From Pseudo-nitzschia pungens (Eukaryota > Bacillariophyta > Bacillariophyceae > Bacillariales > Bacillariaceae), in contig CM074761.1 in the NCBI GenBank assembly GCA_037355855.1, forward strand, positions 3,801,346 through 3,865,345: a stretch of DNA of 64,000 nt, written 5' to 3'. Under the pieces are notes generated by a model. The model did not search any database, had not been told where the DNA came from, and saw only the letters and a list, made by a program, of their open reading frames with translations. A program made the translations under genes and the position numbers. This document shows, one piece after another, positions 35,543 to 45,811 of this stretch (its first letter is position 1; the number at the start of each line of letters is the position of its first letter).

Positions 35543-36705
35543 TGTCTGATTCTTTGAGAGAATGCAACTGGATTTTGGGATCTTCACTATAGCCGTAGTA
35601 TTGGAAAATCTAATCCTCTGGTTGAACTACTGTTCTGGAAAAACATCACCGCGTGGTTCAAACGTTTCGAACCTCCTCCATTTGCGTGTAGGAGTATTGT
35701 CTTCTCTCCTTCCGACAAATACGGTGTTCTCGCTGGGACAAACGCGAAAGAAGAAAATCCGGTTATGATGCAGTTTCAAACTTCTGTTGTTCTGAATTGA
35801 ATACCTGATTCAGTAAGTGGAAAAGATGTGGTGCTTGTATTTCAAATACCAGTGTTCAACGAACGAACGAAAGACAGTTAAAAAGTGACTATTTTTTAAT
35901 ATTATGATAGAAAAAGCGAAACTATCCATCGACGGAACAAAGGAACCCATCAGCTCCATATTGCAATCGTTTCACAATAACAATTACCACACTCGAAAAC
36001 ATTAGAGTAGAGAAAAATGCAGCGAAAACCCATGAATCATTATTGAATCAAAGAAGTCATAAGCTTTGTTTGCATCTACCTCTTGAATGCCAACCCCGAC
36101 ACCATATGAGAGCAATTGCTGTTGACATCGTTAACAGTAAGCTTCCCTGGTGGTCTGATCTCACGATCTCACCTGATCCAAGGACAGGATCATCATAACG
36201 AGGGTTCGTTTTGGCGGCCTACCGGTAGGTTGACGATGACGAATGACAACTGACGACCCAAACTGAGAAAAGTACTTCGTAGAAGGTATGATTACATACC
36301 CACATACTCAATGATAGGTATGATCAGATCTCTTCGTACACGCGTACGTGTTTATTGTTTATGCTTTGCTTTGGCAACCGGCATGAAAAAGAGAAGGAAC
36401 TTTTTTTGAATCATCATTTTTTCGTTGTTTATTCATTCATTTTAATGGGGGGAAAGAAAGAAAAACAGAATCGGGTGACCGACGAAGCCATGAGTGTAAA
36501 AAGGTTTGTCATCGATTTGAGAAGTGCACCAAGACGACATTACATTCCACACCTAGACCACACTAGACCACACCAAACTAGATAACACCACACAACATCA
36601 CACAACATACTACACCACACCACACCACACCAGAATCAATACGGAGAAAGCTCACCGCATTCGAAATTCACGTATTGTAGCATCGAGTCTCTAGTTTTCC
36701 GTATC
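35543..36705. other. Intergenic region, about 1.2 kb
   Basis: No gene seen. It ends with a CACCACA-type simple repeat (about 36560-36635) just upstream of the Nudix gene. Confidence 0.5.
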
Positions 36706-37797
36706 ATGATGAGGTTCAGCCGCGTACTGGGATCAACATTGATCTACGCCAGTACTGCTTCCAGCACTGGTAGCTGCAGATTCGCCGCAGGAAGTCTTGC
36801 AGCCGCTTTCGTAATCGATAGGAATCCTCCCTTGGCACAACCTCGGTCCAGCAGAATCCGAAAAATTTACCACAGCTCCCAACCGCTCGCAATGGTATCA
36901 AGTGTCGAAAAGGTTGATTCGATCTTATATGGAAACGACGAAGGAGGAAGCGATTCCGAACCGAATGAGATTTTGCCGTACGCCGACACCTCGCACAACT
37001 CTGCCACAATCACGATACCCACGGATGACGCGGATGGAAGCGAAGCATGCACTCCGGAGAACTTTTCTGCGTTGCTCACGAATACCGTGGGCGTGCTCCG
37101 TGAACTAGAGAAATCAAGCGTGTGGGTGGAAGTGCCAATGTCAAAAGCAAGACTGATCGAAGAAATCGAGGCGGCAGATTTGGGTTTCCAGTTTCATCAC
37201 GCACAGGGTTCAACCGCAAAACTCAACGCTTGGCTCCGAGACGACATCCCATCCAAGGTGCCCGAATTTGCAACTCACCACGTGGGAGTGGGAGCGGTGG
37301 TAGTCAACAGCAGAGACGAGATTTTGTGCATACGAGAGCTAAGGAAGAATTACCACCCATGGAAGATTCCAACCGGCCTCGCCGATCTGGGAGAATCGAT
37401 TCACAGTGCGGCCGAGAGAGAAGTTCTGGAAGAAACAGGAATCACCGCAACGTGCCACAGTATTTTGTCGTTCCGCCATACCCACGGCATGGCGAATGGT
37501 AGAAGCGATCTGTTCTTTGTGTGTCGTTTGATACCGGAGGAAGACGAAAATGGCAGCGCACAGACTCCCGTTCCACAAGCCTGTGAAATTGCGGAGGCAA
37601 AATGGATTCCCCTTTCCGAGTACAGAGATATGGTAGATGGGCTCACCGAGGAGAGCAAAGGTCATCCTGTGATGACGTTTGTCATGAACCAAATTTTCGA
37701 CAAGGGGTTGCGGATAAACATGATGGAAGTCAGCAGCGTGGTCCCCGGGAGAAGACCAACACCTCTCTATTTTCCAGAAAAGCCTATTTCTGAGTAA
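36706..37797 (+). CDS. Nudix hydrolase, NUDT6-like
   Basis: Single exon, 363 residues. The Nudix box is complete (GLADLGESIHSAAEREVLEETGI pattern, that is GX5EX7REUXEEXGU) and follows VGVGAVVVNSRDEILCIREL. The preceding domain (SSVWVEVPMSKARLIEEIEAADLGF, then FHHAQGSTAKLNAWL) is the N-terminal half seen in NUDT6 and plant NUDX2/8-type enzymes. Such enzymes hydrolyse nucleoside diphosphates linked to another group, for example NADH or ADP-ribose. The N-terminus is basic and hydrophobic with an AAAF stretch, so import into mitochondria or plastid is likely. The ATG pair at the start favours this start. Confidence 0.88.
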   Translation: MMRFSRVLGSTLIYASTASSTGSCRFAAGSLAAAFVIDRNPPLAQPRSSRIRKIYHSSQPLAMVSSVEKVDSILYGNDEGGSDSEPNEILPYADTSHNSATITIPTDDADGSEACTPENFSALLTNTVGVLRELEKSSVWVEVPMSKARLIEEIEAADLGFQFHHAQGSTAKLNAWLRDDIPSKVPEFATHHVGVGAVVVNSRDEILCIRELRKNYHPWKIPTGLADLGESIHSAAEREVLEETGITATCHSILSFRHTHGMANGRSDLFFVCRLIPEEDENGSAQTPVPQACEIAEAKWIPLSEYRDMVDGLTEESKGHPVMTFVMNQIFDKGLRINMMEVSSVVPGRRPTPLYFPEKPISE

Positions 37798-38298
37798 CGT
37801 TTCAGGGTATCACTTTACTTTTGAAGCTTATCGTCACTTTTCCTACCGGTGTTAGTTTTATTATTTCATATGCACACTCAGAAAAGCAAAGTTACTGTCG
37901 TGCGATATGTTGGAACACAATAGAACGCAACTGGAGTGCACTTCGTGACGGATCGGCATTCATACCGAGCTTCTTACAACTCGTTCGAACTTGTAGTCGG
38001 CACAGTGATGAGTCTCGAGTCTGCCGCATTTGTTTCGGCGCTTCATCCGCTTTTTCAGTCAAAAGAAATGCCAACACGAATAAATTGAAACTGTGCTTCA
38101 CGATACAAAACTATGAGAGCTACACCGCAAGTAAAAAACCGAAAAAGAGGTAGTTGTAGAAAACGAGAAGAAGTAGCTAGTCTAGAGATTAACTACAAGC
38201 CCGCTCGTCTTCCAAGGCAGGGAGGTACACAGCCTTACTCGCCACACACCATGCCAACCTCCCTCCACCACCAACCCGCACGAAAAAATCGTGTTTAT
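37798..38298. other. Convergent intergenic region
   Basis: 3' flanks of the Nudix gene and of the ubiquitin-like/eL41 gene. A 110-codon open frame on the + strand has no coding character. No other feature seen. Confidence 0.45.
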
Positions 38299-38586
38299 TT
38301 ATCGGGCTCGTTGACGCATCTTGCGGCGCTTGCGTCGAAGGCGACGCATGCGCTTCTTCTTCCACTTCTTACGCATACCGGAGGTGACGGCCATTCGCAT
38401 CTCGAGGGCATCATCACCTTCGACACCGTTGCTCTCGAGAGTACCCTCTTCGAGGACATCGGCCCCGTTCATGAGGCAGATTTGGTGAGAAGGAACGAAT
38501 TCGGCGTTCTCGATTTGAAGCTTGAGGGCTTCGACGGAGGTGGAGGGGTCGACCTCGTAGGCAGTGGATCCGACAAAAATTTGCAT
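38299..38586 (-). CDS. RPL41: Ubiquitin-like domain fused to ribosomal protein eL41
   Basis: A 95-residue frame. Residues 71-95 are a full eL41, MRKKWKKKRM...KMRQRAR, differing from animal eL41 only by conservative changes. Residues 1-70 form a ubiquitin-like fold: MQIFVGS start, a VEALKLQIE helix, then a QICLMNGADVLEEGTLESNG segment like FUBI, the partner of eS30. The join is TSG|M, a single Gly rather than GlyGly, directly before the normal eL41 Met. Cleavage there would free a native 25-residue eL41 for the large ribosomal subunit. A possible 44-base intron lies in the 5' leader (38587-38630, GTACGA...CAAG). Ubiquitin or FUBI fusions are textbook for eL40, eS31 and eS30, not eL41. Confidence 0.9.
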   Translation of the reverse strand: MQIFVGSTAYEVDPSTSVEALKLQIENAEFVPSHQICLMNGADVLEEGTLESNGVEGDDALEMRMAVTSGMRKKWKKKRMRRLRRKRRKMRQRAR

Positions 38587-39624
38587 CTTGGTAGTTTGAT
38601 AGCTTTTTCGATGTAATTGGTTACTCGTACCTGATGGGCAAGCACACGATTAGAGGACGGAATGCGACGAAAACACAAAAGCACAAGTTAGCACACCAAA
38701 TCAGATACGACCACGACACATTTTCACTGGAGTGAATTCACTATCGAGATAATAACATCTATCGGGACAGAAACAATACTTCAAGACGGATAAAGGACTT
38801 CAGAGACGTCATGGTTGCACGTACCGTTCGTTGAAGGGAGCATACAGCAATTACTGAGACGGGTGACAACATCGATTGGGAGGGGGGTTTTCCTTTCATC
38901 GACGCTTGTGCTGTTTCGCAAGATTCATTTTACGTACATCTTACGTGGTTTTACTACGAGTAGTACGGGGTGACATCGGTTGAGCTCGTACCGCACGTCA
39001 CCTGTATACATGTACCGCACAGCACGTAGCCTTACAGTACCGTACAACTCTTTCGAAATCGCTGGTCATGAGAAGATGGTTTGGCTAACCGTCCCCAGTA
39101 ACCGGTAGGTGTGATCCCGTATAGCAGGACAAACGCAAGGACCCTTAAAAACAATAAACTTAGAATAGTTAGCGTTAAGGATAAAGGGTTGAAATTTCAA
39201 TCGGAATCTCTTTCGCCCGCTGGATGTTTCTCTTTCCTTCTCTGCAGTTGTCACCTTCATTTTGATTGATAATAATACAACCACCATGCCCGAAAAAGAA
39301 GTTTCTGTTCTCAGATCAAAAAATCGACAGTGGCACGCTTCTTCCACAAGTCGAGCACAAGAAGTCCCAGCCTCGTGTCGCTCCTTAACCCACTTGTTGC
39401 ATAGAACTGCTGCATTCTAGCACACGCAACAAACTCAATAAAAACCCAAGACGCAAAAGGATCGGAGCAATAAATAGCATCGGAAGCTTTAGCGCTGGTG
39501 CGGAAACATTTGATTGAATGACGTCATATGGGAATGAAAACAAAGTCGCACACAACAATAACAGTCACAAATTATTTTTACTAGTATTTGGAACAATAGT
39601 TCCGGACTCACACAACATCGGAAA
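38587..39624. other. Divergent intergenic region, about 1 kb
   Basis: Promoter side of both the eL41 fusion and the J-domain gene. CAGTACCGTAC and related words lie near 38935-39050. No gene seen. Confidence 0.5.
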
Positions 39625-40470
39625 ATGACATTGGCAGGATTTGTTCATTCGACCACACCACTCCGGAGCTCTTGGCTGCGGCAACTCTTTTCGATAGTCG
39701 ATCGCACTGCCGATCGATCGACTTGCTGTCGGAAGATGAGCAGCGGATTTACCCGAGCAGCCGCCGCCGCTACTTCGCGGGACGTGAAGCAGAAGCTCGT
39801 AAACTTGCTGTTTCGAGAGCAGTACAGCAGGACGGGACCAGAGGGTCACAAACGATTGGACTTTTCTATATACTCCTACGAAGATCTACGAAAAGCCTAC
39901 CTCAAGAGGCTGCAGGTAATTCATCCCGACAAAGTCAATAGCAACCACTCTGATGATGTGCACTGCGAACGAAAGGACCAGAGTGTTCCAAAAACAGGCG
40001 TGAGAGCAACGTCCGCAGAAGATTTGAAGAAGGAATTCCAGGAGTTGCAGAGCACGTGGGATAGGTATGAAGAACTCTCAAAGAGCATGATGAAAGCCCG
40101 CGGAGATGGTGTAGCAGCGAACTTTACACAGTTCGGTGTTGGCTGCTCGTTCAGCGACAACGAGGAGGAAAGCGCCCTCCGCAGAGAAATTACCGATCAA
40201 GCCTGCCGGGGCTGGTTCTCGTCGGGGCTGGTTTCGTCTGGACTTGCGAACGAAAACGACGACAACGGCAACAGAAAGGACGAACCTGCGAAAGGATCGT
40301 GTCTGTCGTCGGAGGGTTCGGGTTCCAAACAGAAACCTCTCATCGACGACGCTATGTTTGTCCATGTCGAATCACCCGTCTCCAGTCTTATGTCGGACGC
40401 ATCGAATATTCCAGGGAAGAGAGATAGTTCTCGTCGTCGAAGAAAAACACTCATACCAGGAATCAACTGA
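39625..40470 (+). CDS. J-domain (DnaJ-like) protein, probably mitochondrial
   Basis: Single exon, 281 residues. A basic presequence (about 45 residues, rich in Arg, Ser and Thr) suggests mitochondrial import. The J domain has YSYEDLRKAYLKRLQVIHPDK, including the HPD triad that stimulates Hsp70 ATPase, followed by a longer loop than usual and the last helix FQELQSTWDRYEEL. After it comes a conserved NFTQFGVGCSFSDNEEE segment and DQACRGWFSSG, which I recall in a small group of protist J proteins. A basic SRRRRK tail ends it. The partner is likely a mitochondrial Hsp70; a specific client cannot be named. Confidence 0.75.
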   Translation: MTLAGFVHSTTPLRSSWLRQLFSIVDRTADRSTCCRKMSSGFTRAAAAATSRDVKQKLVNLLFREQYSRTGPEGHKRLDFSIYSYEDLRKAYLKRLQVIHPDKVNSNHSDDVHCERKDQSVPKTGVRATSAEDLKKEFQELQSTWDRYEELSKSMMKARGDGVAANFTQFGVGCSFSDNEEESALRREITDQACRGWFSSGLVSSGLANENDDNGNRKDEPAKGSCLSSEGSGSKQKPLIDDAMFVHVESPVSSLMSDASNIPGKRDSSRRRRKTLIPGIN

Positions 40471-41320
40471 GAGTCTTCAAAGATGAGCGATGAATCACGT
40501 GCCTTTTCCCACTGATCAATATACTATCAAAGGGCGTACAGCAAGCAATGTAGTCCTTTTCCTTACCGACCAACCTTTGACGCCTTTTGTCACTGCTGGC
40601 TGACTTTAGTTAAAGCCGGACACTGCATTTGACAATGATTGATAATTGATTTAGGCACGATAGATCAGTCTCAACAATAACAGTGAATCATTCTAATCTT
40701 GTAGAAATAATAATTACACCAACTTTGTTCGACGCCAATCGTAAGTCTGGGTGGGATAGGGACTATGTACCGTATGTCAGATACATCATACCGGTACATA
40801 CCGTATGCGGGGGTCTGCCCGTATGAACGTAATCTTAGTCGTAGTTCCAAGTGCGTGAATGAATGAATGAATGAATCATCATCATCATCATCATCATCAC
40901 TCGGAAAAAAACACAAAATGAGCACGTCATACCAATTTTGAGTCACTGTTTCGAATGAATGACACTTCATTCGCACTTCAAGGGACGTTCCTGTAATCTT
41001 ACTTGTACCTGGTAAGGTAAGTTACGCTAAGATTACTTTTTGGTATTATGATATATACAGTTCGTGTTGGACTTTCACTTGTACGAAGTATCCAACTGTA
41101 GATTCCAAGATACCACCTGCCTCAGACGCCTAAATCAAAATACTCGTGTGGAGTGTGGACACTTAAATACTGAACGAAGGCCGTTTCAATCAAAAGTGCA
41201 TATCGGAGCTGCATAGTTGAGGCTTCAGAGGCGCAAAGATTGCTTTTCCATCACAAGGCAGTTTCGATTCCAATTGGACAGCGAATAACGAGAAAGACTC
41301 AATCAACCCTTCACCGCGCC
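40471..41320. other. Intergenic region
   Basis: Contains (GAAT)n followed by (CAT)n near 40856-40899. Intergenic words are dense near 40755-40845 and 40993-41035 (GTAATCTTAC, GGTAAGGTAAGTTAC, TAAGATTAC). No gene seen. Confidence 0.5.
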
Positions 41321-42162
41321 ATGAGCTACATTACAGCAGTTGCGGTCGGCCTTTTCGTGTCGACGACACTGATTTCCCTGTTGGATCCGGTCGTCGGCTT
41401 GATCCCGGCAACCCCGAGAGAACAAACCTCTCGTGCAATTCGCAGCATCAGGGACGCAATCGAAGGATGTCGCGAAGAGGGCAAGCCGCTTCGTCTTTAC
41501 TGTCGACTACCTCGTACCAGTTGCCTCCGGAGACAAAAGCCGAAGACATCGATCCCTGGCCGGGTGGCTTGGCGCAAATGTACCCGTACGCCGAAGATAT
41601 TCTGTCTTCGATTCTCCGAGGAGTAGTGGAGGATCCGGCCGACTCGTGTTCGTCGCAGGTGCTCAGCGCACCGGATTGCTGCGGATTTTTCATCCAGGAA
41701 TCCAAGATGTCGGCGAAGAACGATGTCGCGGCAATTCTTTTTCCCGGAGTCGATCAACTGAAGCAAATCGAAGACATCGATGCAATGGTTGGCAAAGAGC
41801 GAGCCCTGATTCTGTTCAACAAACAGTTCCAGAGGCCCGTCGATTTTGGATTCAACAACATCGACCGAAGCAAGAAAGGAATTTTCGATCGTTACTCGCA
41901 GGGATTTGCCTTCCAGGAGTTTGCCTGTCGCGGAGAAGATCTCAAGTTGACGTTCGAACATCCCAATTGGAAGTCCTGTGTTATTTGTGAAGAGGAAGAC
42001 GGAAACAAGGAAATCCCGGTTCTTCCCGACCAAACGGAACGTCCTAATTACGAAGAGCTCGAAAAGAAAATCAACGAAGTATTGCCGGAGCCGCTATGGA
42101 TGAGAAAGATGGGGGAAGCCGAGGAGAAGGGATTCAAATTTCAGAGAGGTTCTCGTAACTAA
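41321..42162 (+). CDS. DUF1995-family protein (two frame breaks)
   Basis: Three frames in a row make one protein. Frame one (41321 to about 41483) gives an N-terminal hydrophobic leader and SRAIRSIRDAIEGCREEGK. Frame two gives RFVFTVDYLVP. Frame three (about 41520 to 42162) gives LPPETKAEDIDPWPGGLAQMYP and the rest. Two +1 shifts, near 41483 and 41520, restore the DUF1995 layout: helix, a basic or aromatic strand ending VDYLVP, then a DPWPGG motif. The C-terminal half (FNKQFQRPVDFGF, then NWKSCVIC) is in one frame. DUF1995 proteins are found in plants, algae and cyanobacteria and are often plastid-located; the reaction is unknown. The gene end is convergent with LarB. Confidence 0.6.
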
Positions 42163-42282
42163 GGACCAATTAGCCGGTTAGATTATGTTGTTGTACGTTC
42201 CGATCTACGGGTGAAGGCATGCCTACTATGAAAGATGTGAGCGCACTTGCTTGGCATGCATCGCGCGCATCCAGCTCTGTGC

Positions 42283-43735
42283 TTACAGTATGCATTTGTA
42301 CGCAAGTGCAGCGGCTCCAAATCCATTGTCGATGTTTACAACTCCCTACTCCCGGTGAACAGGTGTTGAGCATTGTCAACATGGCACTGATGCCACCCAA
42401 TGAAACCCCATATCCGATGCTGCGAGAGAACAAAAAACACGGCCCAATTAATTAGATCTTTGTAAAGTAAATAATAGAAGCATTATCCTTTTAGATCAAG
42501 ATGTCGCACATCGGTCGAAAAGAAACTTACCTCGTCGGAACGGCAATTACAGGGCAGGACACAAGTCCGCCGATAACGCTGGGCAGGGCTCCGTCCATGC
42601 TGTAACGAATATGATAAATAATACGCGATCAATCGATGCACGCCGCGTGAGCGTTTCTTCGTGACGTGATGCACACACAATACTACTTGGATTCGAACCG
42701 AGAGAACACTACTTACCCGGCGCAAAGCAATCACGCATCCGACCTCGCTGTCTTGCAGCCTCGGCAGAGCTCCGATCACCCTGTGCAACCCGGCAACTCC
42801 GACGTCGTATATCCTGTCGACCTCGCAGCCCGCGGCTTCCAGCGTGACTGCGGCTTCCTCGGCCACGGGAAGATCGGTCGTGCCGGCCGTTGCGACAACG
42901 ACCCGCTTGCCCGGCGGCGGCGACGCTTCGGCGCTCCCCTCCGGGGCGAGCGAGGGGATCACGGATATTATTCGGGCTTCGGCGTGATACACCAAACGTC
43001 CGTGCGACAGCGGGATCGGTTTTACGCTCTCGTAGAGCTCGGGCGAAACTCTGGCATCATCGGGACGACGTATATCGGGTCAAATAATAATAATCTCGCT
43101 GGTGTTAGAAACCCATTTCTGCTAGTAGTAGTTCCCCACTGCTTCCTTCCTCTCGAAACCGACGGCAGCCACGGATCGGGTGCGTCTCGTCTCGTACCGC
43201 ACCGCACCGCACCGCACCGCGCCCGATCGACTTTTCCCCACCGCCCGACCGACCCACTCGCCGACTCACTCACCTCGTCGCAAGAATCGCGCGCTGGGAA
43301 TTCTCCACGGAAGAAGCGTCGCCCTCCGCCGCTCTCTCGTTGAAATTCCGGGCCATGTCGTCGAGAATCATCGCGATCTGGTTGGGGGTCTTTCCCGCTC
43401 CGAACACGGCCTCCGGGAACCCGGTCCGCGAGGATCGGGTGTGATCGATGTTCGCGAAGGATTTCAGAACGCTCTCGGGCGACGCCGCTTGGGGGTCCGA
43501 CCCGGACGCCGCGGACCCCCCGAATTCGCGGCGAATCATCGCTTCGGATTCGGAAAGCGTGAGCTCTCCGTCCTTCAACCGGTCCCAGGATCCTCCGGAG
43601 CTCGCCGTCGCTCGCTGCCAACTGGGGTTCCGGAAGGGAGAGTAGTGCCGACGGAACGAGGGGGCGGGAATTCCTCCGGAGAACGCAATGGAAGGCAGAC
43701 GCAGACAGACGGTGGATCATCGCGGGCGAAGACAT
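42283..43735 (-). CDS. larB: LarB-like (PurE-related) pyridinium carboxylase, plastid-targeted (three frame breaks)
   Basis: Exons are 43735-43274, 43050-42717, 42599-42531 and 42419-42283, all GT-AG. Removing three extra bases (between about 43640 and 43700; in TTT at 42724-42726; in GGG at 42344-42346) gives exactly 333 codons. The N-terminus has an SASAF plastid-import motif. The middle carries HTRSSRTGFPEAVFGAGKTP and ILATR. The core has VVVATAGTTDLPVAEEAA, IYDVGVAGLHR, ACAGMDGALPSVIGG, SIGYGVSLGGISAMLTMLN, then VNIDNGFGAA: the LarB signature series. LarB carboxylates the pyridine ring of nicotinic acid adenine dinucleotide, the first step to the nickel-pincer cofactor of lactate racemase. 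It is divergent from FKBP. Confidence 0.85.
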
Positions 43736-44534
43736 AATGGTGATGCGATTGTTGCGGTAAGCCTTGCCGTACTTGTATGCGGAATGGCACGAAACCTGCC
43801 TTTGGAAACGCGATTGTAGGTAATTAGACTGCCTTTGCCGTGATGAGATGAGATGAGATGAGATGAGATGGTCCGCCCTCCCCAATTTTCGAACCGTCCT
43901 TCGAAGCGGAATCATCGACGATGATGGAAAGAAAAAACCGGAAAATCTCGGCAACAAAACATTCCGGCCCAACCCAACAACATGCTGACATCCATCAGTG
44001 GTGATTCATTCGTGATTGAATCCATCCATCCGATCCTGGATTCCAATCGGTAACCTACCACGCTGTCATGATGGTGCGGCATGTTGCCAACAAAACGAAC
44101 ACCCAAAACACAGAACACGCAATTATTTTCTGTTTTTAACGGCTAAGGTTGGATGAGATGGAGGTATGATGTGTCGAGTTCTTTTAAGATCGTGTTACTC
44201 GTACGAAACGCAGCTGCATCAGTGATTGGGTCTTCGAGTGTAAGCAATTTGGGAAGTCGATAGTTGTTCGATTCGATAGTACGAGTATGTCATGTGTCAT
44301 CTCATGTCACGTCAAGCGTCAAATCACTACCGTAACATTACCGTAACCTTACCGGTAAATCTTACGAGCACAAACAAGTAACTTATTCCAATCTTTTGGA
44401 CCTGTGTTTGGTCTGCCACTTCATTCTTATAAAATTCGTCCCTCGCGAAACCAACGACGACATCCGCTGCAATCTCCACAAACCCAATCGTTCCAACACT
44501 AAGAACACACACACACCTTGTTACGAGACAAAAG
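43736..44534. other. Divergent intergenic region with (ATGAG)n
   Basis: Promoter side of LarB and FKBP. A GATGA pentanucleotide run lies at about 43839-43870. GTAACATTACCGTAACCTTACCG words lie near 44331-44360. No gene seen. Confidence 0.5.
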
Positions 44535-45291
44535 ATGATCCGGATTGCCACCATCACCGCCCTCGCGCTGCTCGCCTCGATCCTTTGCGCGCAGACGCAC
44601 GCGTTCTCGATGTCGATGAACGCCGACAAGCCGGCCGCGGCCCCGTCTCGTCGCGGATTCCTTTCCGCCGCAAGCCGCCGCCGCGGTCACGGCCGCAGCG
44701 GTGCAACCCGTTCGGAACGCCGCCGCGGCCCCAACGGTGTACAAGATCGACAACGGAGTCAAGTACGCCATCACGCAAGACGTCGCCAAGGGATCCTATC
44801 CGCAGGAGGGTGACATCATCGCCATCGAATACACGGGGTATCTGGCGAACGGCGCGATTTTCGACGCGACGCACAGCCAGGGGAAGAAGAACGCGCTCCT
44901 GTTCAAATTGGGAAGGTGAGATCGATCGAATAATCGTTTTCTATTAGTTATTTGGATGGATGGATGATTCGCCGCGTGCGCATTCGTCCGAGCCGGGGTC
45001 TGTCGACCGTTCACCTTTTGCTTGCTTGCTTGGATGCATCATCTGACCCTTGGTGTCGTCGCGTTCGCGATCGCGACAAACTTTCCGCTCCGAAGTTCGG
45101 CCGTCAACCAGGGCATCAACTCCATGGTTTCGGAAATGAAGGTCGGACAAAAGGTCCAGGCGATCATTCCTCCGGAATTGGCCTTCGGGGAAAAAGGAAT
45201 CTGCTTAGAAAACGGCGAATGCCTGGTGAAGCCGGGAGCGACTCTCGTGTACGATATTTTCCTGAAAAAGGCGTCGATTCCACCTCCGTAA
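44535..45291 (+). CDS. Thylakoid-lumen FKBP-type peptidyl-prolyl isomerase (one frame break)
   Basis: Exons are 44535-44915 and 45096-45291, with a 180-base intron (GTGAGA...CGAAG) joining KLG and SSAVNQG. A +1 shift near 44665-44680 links the leader to the mature frame; the corrected length is exactly 192 codons. The leader is tripartite: a signal peptide ending THA|F, a transit part, then SRRGFLSAA, a twin-arginine signal for the Tat pathway into the lumen. The FKBP domain has VKYAITQD, IAIEYTGYLANGAIFD and INSMVSEMKVGQKVQAIIPP, then LAFGEKG. Cys residues in ICLENGEC may form a disulphide, as in some lumenal FKBPs. It should catalyse proline cis-trans isomerisation during thylakoid assembly. 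Confidence 0.88.
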
Positions 45292-45811
45292 ATTAGTCGT
45301 TTTTCATGGTCCCCGCAAACGGTCCATCGGGTGGCCGGGAAAGTGAAGCCGGAGCGCGGTGTGTCGCAAGTTTCTTTCGCTCGAAAGATAAAACGTGACA
45401 AGCAGCTACGCGTAGTAATTCGAACGAAAACGAGACAGCCAGGTAGTGAAGTAATGTTATTACACTCTAGAACCAAGCACTTTGAATTTTTTTTCACAAA
45501 AGGTCATCTCTATGAGTTTTTCTTTTTGCGGCATAAAGGGTGCACTCCGCAGGATTCACCAGCTACCGTTCTCCGTGCTGTACGACCTCGGTCGCTTCAG
45601 CGTTTCGGTCCAGGCCTTCTTTTGCAGCAGTTTGATTCTGTAGGCATCGGGTGTCAACAAATCGCTGGGTGTATCGTAGTGCTCCGCTTCTCCGTTTCGG
45701 CTCGTGTCGTCATCGTCGTCCTCCTTCTCGCCGTTGTCTTCGTCGTCCGAATCGTCGTCGTCATCTCCATGAGTATTTTTCTTTCTACATCCCGGGTGGT
45801 CTCCGCAAGAT
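45292..45811. other. Convergent intergenic region with a duplicated RRN3 tail
   Basis: 3' flank of FKBP followed by a second copy of the RRN3 3' end (45546-45770, described separately). Nothing else seen. Confidence 0.6.
45546..45770 (-). repeat. Tandem duplicate of the RRN3 3' end
   Basis: The stretch from the stop codon region upward repeats 45802-46000 at an offset of 256 bases. The shared sequence covers the tail residues (LLTPDAYRIKLLQKKAWTET region) and the acidic tract. The copies differ by substitutions and a short insertion near 45668. It lies beyond the RRN3 stop, so it would not be translated unless read through. Confidence 0.8.

Noticed and set aside
42660..42740. Possible tRNA from a GGATTCGAACC-like T-arm word
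   Set aside because: It lies in LarB intron 2 and its exon edge; no acceptor or anticodon stem can be formed around it.
43022..43972. 316-codon minus-strand frame covering LarB exon 1
   Set aside because: Only its start (MSSPAM...SASAF) is real. After that it is out of frame with the conserved LarB blocks and runs through an intron.
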